From contig CAZYDH010000024.1 of the NCBI GenBank assembly GCA_964645915.1, positions 1 through 23,929 of the forward strand: a stretch of 23,929 bases of DNA, written 5' to 3'. The translations under genes and the position numbers were made by a program. Every line of letters begins with the position of its first letter. Position 1 is the first letter of the stretch. This DNA is from JACNKV01 sp964645915. GTDB taxonomy: Bacteria > Fidelibacterota > Marinisomatia > Marinisomatales > JACNKV01. The notes beneath the pieces are model-generated. The model saw nothing but the letters and a program-made list of their open reading frames with translations. It was not told the DNA's origin and searched no databases. Positions 13,720 to 21,575 of the stretch are shown here, piece by piece.

Positions 13720-15216
13720 ATGTTAAAACTACCAAAAATATTTGAATTTACCGAAACACCGGAGGTTCAGACATCTGATATATTGATCGATTCTGATGGT
13801 CATTGGATTGAATTTATAGCTCATTTATCGAGAGTTGAACCGGCAACATTACCTAATACTAAAGAGCATCTGGATCTTTTATTACAAGAAAATCAACCAC
13901 CACGGAAACGTGCAGTTATTTATGCCGGTTTGGCTCGTTATCAAAAAGCAAAAGGTGATATTCTGAAAGCAACCAAGCTTTTAGGCTATGCATTTTCGCT
14001 ACTGTCTGACAGCAAAGAGGATGATGAAGCCCGTGCATTTATTACCATTGAAATGGCCGTGATCTTATCCCTGACCGGAAACGTAGATCTTTCCATGATA
14101 TTGCTTGAGAAAGTATCTTTGTACACACAAACAGAATATTTATTGAGAAATACTGATTTCCGCATCATGGAAAACCGGATGAAACAAAACGATCTCTACG
14201 TGGTCGAAGATATAAAACGTTCTTTAACCTATTTTCAAGACATATCCATGCATCATTTGGTCGCGTATCATTACAAAGCGCTTGGGAATGCATATCGTAG
14301 ACTAAAAGATTTTGATATGGCAATGAGTTATTATCGTAAAGGTTTAGAATACGCAACCAACCACGGTTCATTTCATATTGTTGCTGCTATAATGCATGAT
14401 GTAGGATTGTTAGAATTTCATAATGGGAATACGACCGAGTCATTAAATAATTTAACCGAGGTTATTTCTCTCAGTGACAATCATTACATTAAGAGTGTCG
14501 CATTAGCAAATATAGGGTACGTGCATTTTTATACAGATGAAACAACCCAAGCCATTGGATATTTTCAGAAATCTCTCGATATTGCCACCGAGAATGGGGT
14601 TTTCCATCGACTTCCCGGACTTTGCTATTATTTGGGAAAGAGTTATGAAAAAACGTTGAATTATGAGATGGCGGAGTTCTTTTATAAAAAAGGGTATCAG
14701 TCATCCATGGAACTCATTCAATATCACTTCCCAAGTTCAGGAGATATTTTACTGGCAATTCAAGGGTACTTTGAATTTATCGAATCTCACAAAGAATATC
14801 GTTTTAACGGAAAATCATCGAAACGGAATCCATATTCCTATACTATTGGAAAATCATTAAAAGAGATTCGAATGGTTTTTCAAAGTGCTTTGATTAATGA
14901 GACGATATATCGCACAGGATCTAAAAGACGCGCCGCTATTGAGTTAGGGATTGCTGAGCGGTCATTATTCTCTATCATTGATCGTGTTTCTGAAATTGGA
15001 GCTGAAGACATCCCTGATGAAGTCACTCGTTTCATTCGAAAAAATAAAACGCTATCTTGGAAAACAATGAATCAAAGATATGATCAGGAAGTTTTGACAA
15101 GTCTATACAAAGAATATGGTCAAAATAAACGGGTCCTTGCTGAAAAATTAGAAGTGAGTTATCCAAGCATTTTGAATCTCACCGCCAATATCGGAAAGAA
15201 AATAATAAAAATATAA
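13720..15216 (+). CDS. TPR protein with two C-terminal Fis-like HTH motifs, putative regulator
   Basis: The product is 498 residues from the ATG. No signal peptide or membrane helix is visible, so it is cytoplasmic. Helical TPR-type repeats run through ~65-330; the clearest are ALGNAYRRLKDFDMAMSYYRKGLEYA (187-212), ANIGYVHFYTDETTQAIGYFQKSLDIA (263-289) and YYLGKSYEKTLNYEMAEFFYKKG (303-325). Residues ~379-423 read like a Fis-family (HTH_8) helix-turn-helix (NETIYRTGSKRRAAIELGIAERSLFSIIDRV). Residues ~450-495 give a second, weaker one (KEYGQNKRVLAEKLEVSYPSILNLT). In known bEBP regulators such an HTH follows an AAA+ domain, which is absent here. The likely role is a DNA-binding regulator that senses a protein or peptide through the TPRs. 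It lies 57 bp upstream of the secreted-protein genes on the same strand. The target and signal are unknown. Confidence 0.65.
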   Translation: MLKLPKIFEFTETPEVQTSDILIDSDGHWIEFIAHLSRVEPATLPNTKEHLDLLLQENQPPRKRAVIYAGLARYQKAKGDILKATKLLGYAFSLLSDSKEDDEARAFITIEMAVILSLTGNVDLSMILLEKVSLYTQTEYLLRNTDFRIMENRMKQNDLYVVEDIKRSLTYFQDISMHHLVAYHYKALGNAYRRLKDFDMAMSYYRKGLEYATNHGSFHIVAAIMHDVGLLEFHNGNTTESLNNLTEVISLSDNHYIKSVALANIGYVHFYTDETTQAIGYFQKSLDIATENGVFHRLPGLCYYLGKSYEKTLNYEMAEFFYKKGYQSSMELIQYHFPSSGDILLAIQGYFEFIESHKEYRFNGKSSKRNPYSYTIGKSLKEIRMVFQSALINETIYRTGSKRRAAIELGIAERSLFSIIDRVSEIGAEDIPDEVTRFIRKNKTLSWKTMNQRYDQEVLTSLYKEYGQNKRVLAEKLEVSYPSILNLTANIGKKIIKI

Positions 15217-15273
15217 GGATGTCTGAAACCAAAAGAGGATATTATCAAACATTTTAAACAGAATAGACAAATT

Positions 15274-18081
15274 ATGATGACCCTATGGAAAACATGGGTA
15301 TTCTGCCTAACATTAATTAGTGGAGTCTTGTCAGCAGAATTCACCGGTCAGGTTACGTATAACCAAAACGGACTTCCAATTCAAGATGGACGAATATCAT
15401 TGATCCGGTGGTCAACATCCGGAGAAACATTTTTATCTTATACCGAAGAGTATACGGATGAAAATGGAAACTTCGCGTTTGATAATGTGGAAATCGGTGA
15501 ATATCGACTTTATATTTTGGCTGAAGGATATTCAGTATTTACCGATTTAAATTTTTCTATTGATGACAATATTTTAACGAACTTTCAACTTTCTTCTTCA
15601 GTTGAAGGCGAATTGGAATGTTCCGGTCGTATTTTAAATAGTTCTCAGCAAGAGGTAGGGATTCCGGGAGCGACTATCAGTAAATGGATAGACGGGATAA
15701 ATCAAGGATTCTGGGAAGTTATTTCGGTAACTGACGAATTTGGTGATTATCAATTTTTTATTGATCCTTCAGAGATGCTTTATATCAATGCATTAGGATA
15801 TGCACCGATCGAGCTAACAGCAAATACGATGGAAAATGCATTAAATGATATCTATCTAGATCCCTTTGCATTTGACGGAAGTATCAGCGGTTTCATCACG
15901 GATGAATTCCATAGCCGAGATATTCCTCTGGCGAATTTAACCGTTTATAGTACACCCGCCGATTCAACGAACTCACCTGCAATTTACTCTATCACAAGTG
16001 ATGAACTGGGATACTATTCGTTGGAAAATATTCCAAATGGTGAAGCAACAATCTTTGTTAGTGCGGAAGGATATGAGGGATATTTCAACACGGTTAATAT
16101 TCAACAGAATACGGTTCATAATATTAATATTAATGTATTACCGGAGATGGGAAAGATATCCGGATATGTAACGATTGAAGAAACCGGTGAAAGTGTCTCT
16201 ACAGAATCCGATCAAACATATATTGAATTTATTCCGGTTTCCAACAGTTATCACTGGATTCGGGCAAATATATGGAGTGACGGTCGCTATTGGGCTAATC
16301 TTCCTGAAGGCGATTATATTGTGGCATGTTTCCAAGGATCTTTAAATGAGATCGGAGGAGAAAAACTGGTCAACCATGTTTATTTCCATCCGGAAACTCA
16401 GGTACTCTCTGAAGCAGTTCCACTAACAGTCGAAGATGGAATCTTAATAGACAATGTTGATTTCTCTATTCATGCACCCAGTATCAGTGTGTACACAAAT
16501 TATTATTCCGATTTATTGGGCGGACATTTAGAGTATTATCTTGGCACCGGATTAGCAAAGATAAAATATTTGCTGGTTGCTCCACCGGCTGAACCCGAAC
16601 CCGGAGATATTGGCGATGAAATCGGAATATTAGACTATAATGGAATTCCTGAAACGGGGGATTGTACCGGAATGGAAGGACAGGTTTTGGTTGGAGCTGC
16701 TCCGATCAGTAATGATCAGTCCACAATCGTTATCCCTGTTTTTGAGTATATCAACGAATGCGCATCGTCTGGGATGGTTACCGCAGGGTATGTTGAAGGA
16801 AATACAATAAACTTGAATTATTGGGATGCGAGCATGCAAACGGAAACGATTTTGGATGTAGAATTTTCCTATGGTTCATTTGCTCCGGATAGCGGAGGAA
16901 TATCAAACCCCGCTTTGTTTGGAAACCAATATACATTTGTTAACGTGACTACATTTCCAACCTCTGAACAACAAGTAGTCTCCTTGGAATTTTCTGAAGG
17001 ATGGAATTTAGTAGGACTTCCACTGCTTACAGGAGATCTGACATATAATTCAGTATTTCCTTATTCAATAAATGAAACGTGTTTTTCCTATCAATCCGGT
17101 TCTTATGCACAGACTGAAAATCTTGATCCCGGAGCGGGCTATTGGCTCAGATTCCCCGAAAGTCGTGGGGGTAACATTACTGGATATACAATTCATGAAA
17201 TTAATATTCCTCTAACAAATGGATGGAATTTGGTTTCTTCGATCACTCAAGATATTTCTGTTACATCTGTCATCGATCCTGATAATGTATTAGTGCCGAA
17301 TGCCGTGTATGGTTTCTCATCAAACGGTTATGAAAATGTTTCAGACTTTCATGCTGGATGTGGTTATTGGATATTGTCTACCGGGAATGGGACGATTACA
17401 ATAAGCGATAACAATTCCGGTAAATTGATTGATGGTTCCACACAAAATCAGAACACAGAAACCAGTTGGTTACGTGTTAACGGTTCCAAGTTATATTTTG
17501 GTAAAGATTTAACGGAAGAAGAACTGTTAAGTTACCGTTTACCTCCAAAGCCACCTGCAGGTGCGTTTGATGTTCGTTTTCGTGGAGAGACAAAATACAG
17601 TAAAGGCGACGGGATCATCGAGATTATGAATCCAACAGACGGTATTCGATTAGATTATAGTATGTTAGACGGAGAGAGTTGGAAAATAACAGGAGATAAC
17701 GGTGAAGAGCTAATCTTATCGGGAGTTGGTAGAGTGGAATTCGAAGGAGATGTTGAAGAAATAGTTTTAGAGAAGTTAAGTGTGCTTCCGGAGAAATTTG
17801 CTTTACATCAGAATTATCCAAATCCGTTTAATCCAAAAACGACCATTTCTTTTTCATTGCCTTTAACGGCGTCAGAGTTACAGGATGTGACGTTAAAGGT
17901 ATATGATGTTCGCGGATGTTTGGTTCGTACATTGTTCTCCGGTTCGTTAGGAGCAGGTTATCATCAGGTTGATTGGGATGGTACCGATACGCAAGGACAT
18001 TCAGTTGCATCAGGGATGTATTTGTATCAATTAATCTCTGACCAACAGAATAGCACACGAAAATTATTACACCTTAAATAA
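15274..18081 (+). CDS. Secreted multidomain T9SS protein with carboxypeptidase-regulatory-like repeats
   Basis: This is a 935-residue protein. A signal peptide (~1-20, ending GVLSA) precedes about four CarboxypepD_reg/Ig-like beta modules at ~22-107, ~113-195, ~198-290 and ~293-400 (for example GKISGYVTIEETGESV). A poorly characterised middle follows. Two tandem EGWNLVG...GAGYWLRF-type modules occupy ~573-715. A juxta-sorting module at ~736-838 carries LYFGKDLTEEELLSY, PPKPPAGAFDVRFRG and IEIMNPTDGIRL. The final 94 residues are a T9SS type A sorting domain (FALHQNYPNPFNP). No protease catalytic motif is visible, so it may be an adhesin or structural partner. The ribosome binding site is weak. 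ATG at 15274 or 15277 could be used. The protease gene follows after 24 bp, so the two are probably co-transcribed. Confidence 0.83.
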   Translation: MMTLWKTWVFCLTLISGVLSAEFTGQVTYNQNGLPIQDGRISLIRWSTSGETFLSYTEEYTDENGNFAFDNVEIGEYRLYILAEGYSVFTDLNFSIDDNILTNFQLSSSVEGELECSGRILNSSQQEVGIPGATISKWIDGINQGFWEVISVTDEFGDYQFFIDPSEMLYINALGYAPIELTANTMENALNDIYLDPFAFDGSISGFITDEFHSRDIPLANLTVYSTPADSTNSPAIYSITSDELGYYSLENIPNGEATIFVSAEGYEGYFNTVNIQQNTVHNININVLPEMGKISGYVTIEETGESVSTESDQTYIEFIPVSNSYHWIRANIWSDGRYWANLPEGDYIVACFQGSLNEIGGEKLVNHVYFHPETQVLSEAVPLTVEDGILIDNVDFSIHAPSISVYTNYYSDLLGGHLEYYLGTGLAKIKYLLVAPPAEPEPGDIGDEIGILDYNGIPETGDCTGMEGQVLVGAAPISNDQSTIVIPVFEYINECASSGMVTAGYVEGNTINLNYWDASMQTETILDVEFSYGSFAPDSGGISNPALFGNQYTFVNVTTFPTSEQQVVSLEFSEGWNLVGLPLLTGDLTYNSVFPYSINETCFSYQSGSYAQTENLDPGAGYWLRFPESRGGNITGYTIHEINIPLTNGWNLVSSITQDISVTSVIDPDNVLVPNAVYGFSSNGYENVSDFHAGCGYWILSTGNGTITISDNNSGKLIDGSTQNQNTETSWLRVNGSKLYFGKDLTEEELLSYRLPPKPPAGAFDVRFRGETKYSKGDGIIEIMNPTDGIRLDYSMLDGESWKITGDNGEELILSGVGRVEFEGDVEEIVLEKLSVLPEKFALHQNYPNPFNPKTTISFSLPLTASELQDVTLKVYDVRGCLVRTLFSGSLGAGYHQVDWDGTDTQGHSVASGMYLYQLISDQQNSTRKLLHLK
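17479..18033 (+). repeat. ~555-bp direct repeat, copy 1 (C-terminal module coding)
   Basis: This stretch encodes the juxta-sorting and sorting modules of the 15274 gene. It aligns to 20848-21402 at a constant offset of 3369 bp at both ends. Exact runs include ~38 bases starting CAGAATTATCCAAATCCG. It reflects duplicated domains that are still close in sequence. Confidence 0.85.
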
Positions 18082-18105
18082 CAACCATAACAAAGAAAGA
18101 TACAC

Positions 18106-21100
18106 ATGCCCTTACTGAGTCACCGGTTTAATAAAGCCATACCCATTTTTGTATTATTTCAACTTTTATTTGCTACTATTTTCGGTTCACCATTAAGCAC
18201 AATCACACCATCCTTGAAAGAGCAGATGGACAATACCTTAAAGGATGAAAAGATCAGGATCAACATTGTTCTTACCGATCAATTTGATACAAAAGATCTG
18301 TATTCTGTAGCTTCAAAAATAATGAAACCTGTACGTCGAGAATATGTAGTACAGACGCTAAAACAATTTGCAACAGAAAAACAAGCATCTCTGTTAGCGG
18401 AACTTCATTCTCATTCTAAGAACCAGAAAGTGGGTGATATCCAATCTCTTTGGATTGCGAATGTTGTAATGTGTTCTGCAACATCGGATGTGATTGAATC
18501 TTTGGCGAAGCGGAATGATATCCGAGAAATAGATCATGATGAAATTCGTCAAATTATTTCCGCTGATCAAACCAAAAACATGATTCCAAATCAAAATACA
18601 ACTCGAGATGATCGTGAAATCACATGGAATGTGACTTTAGTCAATTCAGATGACGTTTGGAATATGGGCTTTACCGGAAGCGGTGTTTTGGTATCGGTTA
18701 TTGATACGGGAGTGAATTATGATCACCAGGATCTTACCACTCACATGTGGAATGGGGGGCTCTCATATCCACATCACGGTTATGATTTTCATGACAACGA
18801 CAATGACCCGTTAGATGATCATGGTCACGGTACGCATTGTGCAGGAACGGTCGCAGGTGATGGAAGTGCAGGGTCACAAACCGGAGTCGCTCCGGATGCA
18901 ACAATCATGGCATGCAAAACATTAGATAGTGAAGGTTCCGGTTTTGAATCGAGTACATGGGAAGCCATCGAATTTAGTGTTGAACATGGAGCCGATATCA
19001 TTAGTATGTCTCTTGGATGGATGCACGCTTGGAGTCCGAATCGCTCGGTTTGGAGATCCACAATGGATAATGCTTTATCAGCCGGAACAATCGCATCGGT
19101 TGCTGCAGCGAATTCTGGAGATAATCAATGGACTTATCCGATCCCTGATAATGTTGCAACTCCGGGTGATTGTCCTCCACCGTGGTTACATCCCGATCAA
19201 ACTTTGACAGGCGGTCTCTCAGCTGTTGTGTGTGTTGGTGCTACAAATAGCAATGATGGAATCGCTGATTTTTCTAGCCGTGGTCCCGTCACTTGGGAAA
19301 ATATTAACAATTACAACGATTATGCTTATAATCCCGAAATGGGATTGATACGACCGGACGTTAGTGCACCCGGGGTGGATATTAAATCTCTTGCACATTA
19401 TAGTAACACAGGATACGAAAGCGGATGGATGGGGACATCAATGGCAACGCCTTGTGTTGCCGGTGTGATGGCCTTAATGTTATCTTATCAACCATTACTA
19501 ACTCCGGAACAGATCAGTCAATATTTAGAAGAAACTGCAGTTCATTTAGGGAGTTCTGGTAAAAATAATGATTACGGGTCAGGAAGGGTTGATGCCTATG
19601 AAGCAGTGAATGCGATATTCATTAATCCTGTTGCTCCAAACCCGGCTCATACTCCTAATCCGATTGATACGGGGGATTTTGTAAATATCGAAACAAACTT
19701 AACATGGTCAAATGGTGGCGGAGCTGCATCGTATCAAATCTTTTTTGGAACGGATAATCCTCCAACCAATATGATTAACGGTGAGAATGTATCAACATCC
19801 AGTTTTAATTCACTACCTACATTAGAATATTCAACGGACTACTTTTGGAAAGTAATTGCCGTTAATGAATATGGAACCACCGAAGGTTCGACTTGGAGCT
19901 TTACAACAAGTCCATCAGCAGACGAAGATTTTGAAACCGGTGATTTTAGCGCACATCCTTGGTCATTTGCAGGAAATGCAAACTGGACTATCGTTTCCAG
20001 TAATCCTCTTAGTGGGAACTATTGTGCAAAGTCGGGGAATATCAGTTCCGATCAAACATCGTCTTTACTCCTTACAGTAGATGCCTCTGTTGCAAGTGAT
20101 ATTCGGTTTTGGAAACGAGTGTCATGTGAAGAAGATCAAAATGATAATTGGGACTACTTAGCATTTTTCATTGACGGTGTTGAGCAAGGACGTTGGGACG
20201 GTGAAGTCTCTTGGAGTGCGGAAGTATTTTCGGTCTCTCAAGGTCAACATATTTTAGAATGGAAGTATTTAAAAGACGGCGCGGTTGATTCGGGTGCAGA
20301 TGCTGCTTGGATAGATTTTATTTTTCTCCCGACACAATTGGTTGAGGTTTCAACGAACCAGATTATGAATTGGAATATTGTAGGTCTTCCTACAAATGTA
20401 TCTGATCCGCAGGTGACATCGGTGTATCCGAGCTCCATTGTGAATACATGTTATGCATATGGTCCTCAAGGATATTATATGTCAACCGATCTAGATGCAG
20501 GATTGGGATATTGGCTACGATTCCCGGAAAATGGGAATACATCAGTGTTTGGAATTCCGATCTCGGAAATGACATTATCGCTTACAGAAGGTTGGAATCT
20601 AATTTCAGGTATTTCGGTTGAAACAAATCTGAATAATATTTCTGATCCCGGGAATATTCTTGTCCCCAACACAATCTACGGTTACTCAACGACCGGCTAT
20701 TATAACTCACCAACGATGACACCGGGGAATGGATATTGGATTCGAACTACAAGTGATGGAGAGATCACCATTTCCTCAAGACAAGGTCACCAAGGTCGAA
20801 CTCTTATGGAAAATCGTGATGAACATACATTCAACCAACTCACGATTAACGGTTCGAAATTATATTTTGGTAAAGATTTAACGGAAGAAGAGCTGTTAAG
20901 TTACAGTTTACCTCCGAAGCCACCTGTAGGCGCTTTTGACGTTCGCTTCCGTGGAGAGATGAAGTATAGCGAAGGTAACGGGATCATAGAGATCATGAAT
21001 CCGACAGACGGAATAAGAATAGACTATCACATACTTCAAGGTGAGAGTTGGAAATTAACAGGAGATATAGGAGAAGAGATTATTATATCCGATGAAGGCA

Positions 21101-21450
21101 CCCTTGATTATGTTGGGGCAATTTCAGAGATCCACCTTGAGAAGAAAAGTTTAATCCCTACAGAGTTTGCATTACACCAGAATTATCCAAATCCGTTTAA
21201 TCCAAAAACGACCATATCTTTTTCATTGCCTATAACTGGGTCAGAGTTACAGGATGTGACCTTAAAGGTATATGATATTCGCGGATGTTTGGTTCGTACT
21301 TTGTTGTCCGGCAGTTTGAATGCAGGATATCATGAGGTTGAGTGGAATGGCAGAGATGGAAACGGACATTCAGTTGCATCAGGTATGTATCTGTATCAGT
21401 TGAATAGTGCTGGTACCGTTCATACAAAAAAACTTCTTCTACTTAAATAA
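18106..21450 (+). CDS. Subtilisin-family (S8) serine protease with T9SS sorting domain
   Basis: This is a 1114-residue secreted protease. A signal peptide (~1-28) and an I9-like propeptide (~35-150) precede the catalytic domain (~175-505). The Asp is Asp200 in VSVIDTGVN, the His is His241 in DHGHGTHCAG, the oxyanion Asn is probably Asn336 in AAANSGD, and the Ser is Ser445 in GTSMATPCVAG. A fibronectin-III-like domain (~508-603, LTWSNGG...YFWKVIAVNEYG) follows, then a MAM-like beta domain (~606-745, EDFETGDF...WIDFIFLP). Two WNIVG/GWNLISG modules (~748-895) and the juxta-sorting module (~915-1018) come next. The last 94 residues are the T9SS sorting domain. It would cleave extracellular protein after export. 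The catalytic set looks complete. It lies 24 bp after the previous T9SS gene, in an apparent operon. Confidence 0.93.
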   Translation: MPLLSHRFNKAIPIFVLFQLLFATIFGSPLSTITPSLKEQMDNTLKDEKIRINIVLTDQFDTKDLYSVASKIMKPVRREYVVQTLKQFATEKQASLLAELHSHSKNQKVGDIQSLWIANVVMCSATSDVIESLAKRNDIREIDHDEIRQIISADQTKNMIPNQNTTRDDREITWNVTLVNSDDVWNMGFTGSGVLVSVIDTGVNYDHQDLTTHMWNGGLSYPHHGYDFHDNDNDPLDDHGHGTHCAGTVAGDGSAGSQTGVAPDATIMACKTLDSEGSGFESSTWEAIEFSVEHGADIISMSLGWMHAWSPNRSVWRSTMDNALSAGTIASVAAANSGDNQWTYPIPDNVATPGDCPPPWLHPDQTLTGGLSAVVCVGATNSNDGIADFSSRGPVTWENINNYNDYAYNPEMGLIRPDVSAPGVDIKSLAHYSNTGYESGWMGTSMATPCVAGVMALMLSYQPLLTPEQISQYLEETAVHLGSSGKNNDYGSGRVDAYEAVNAIFINPVAPNPAHTPNPIDTGDFVNIETNLTWSNGGGAASYQIFFGTDNPPTNMINGENVSTSSFNSLPTLEYSTDYFWKVIAVNEYGTTEGSTWSFTTSPSADEDFETGDFSAHPWSFAGNANWTIVSSNPLSGNYCAKSGNISSDQTSSLLLTVDASVASDIRFWKRVSCEEDQNDNWDYLAFFIDGVEQGRWDGEVSWSAEVFSVSQGQHILEWKYLKDGAVDSGADAAWIDFIFLPTQLVEVSTNQIMNWNIVGLPTNVSDPQVTSVYPSSIVNTCYAYGPQGYYMSTDLDAGLGYWLRFPENGNTSVFGIPISEMTLSLTEGWNLISGISVETNLNNISDPGNILVPNTIYGYSTTGYYNSPTMTPGNGYWIRTTSDGEITISSRQGHQGRTLMENRDEHTFNQLTINGSKLYFGKDLTEEELLSYSLPPKPPVGAFDVRFRGEMKYSEGNGIIEIMNPTDGIRIDYHILQGESWKLTGDIGEEIIISDEGTLDYVGAISEIHLEKKSLIPTEFALHQNYPNPFNPKTTISFSLPITGSELQDVTLKVYDIRGCLVRTLLSGSLNAGYHEVEWNGRDGNGHSVASGMYLYQLNSAGTVHTKKLLLLK
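20848..21402 (+). repeat. ~555-bp direct repeat, copy 2 (C-terminal module coding)
   Basis: This is the partner of 17479-18033, in the same orientation and without net length change. Identity is highest over the sorting-domain part and lower over the ~17640-17790 equivalent, where the encoded strands differ. Confidence 0.85.
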
Positions 21451-21575
21451 TTTGTTGAAAATCTTGTGATAACCGTCACTGGAGGTGGCGATAAAATGAA
21501 ATAGATTAAGACGACTATATTTAAGGAAGAATATTAAGAAGAAATAACTATTAGATAAATACAGGGAAGAATAAA

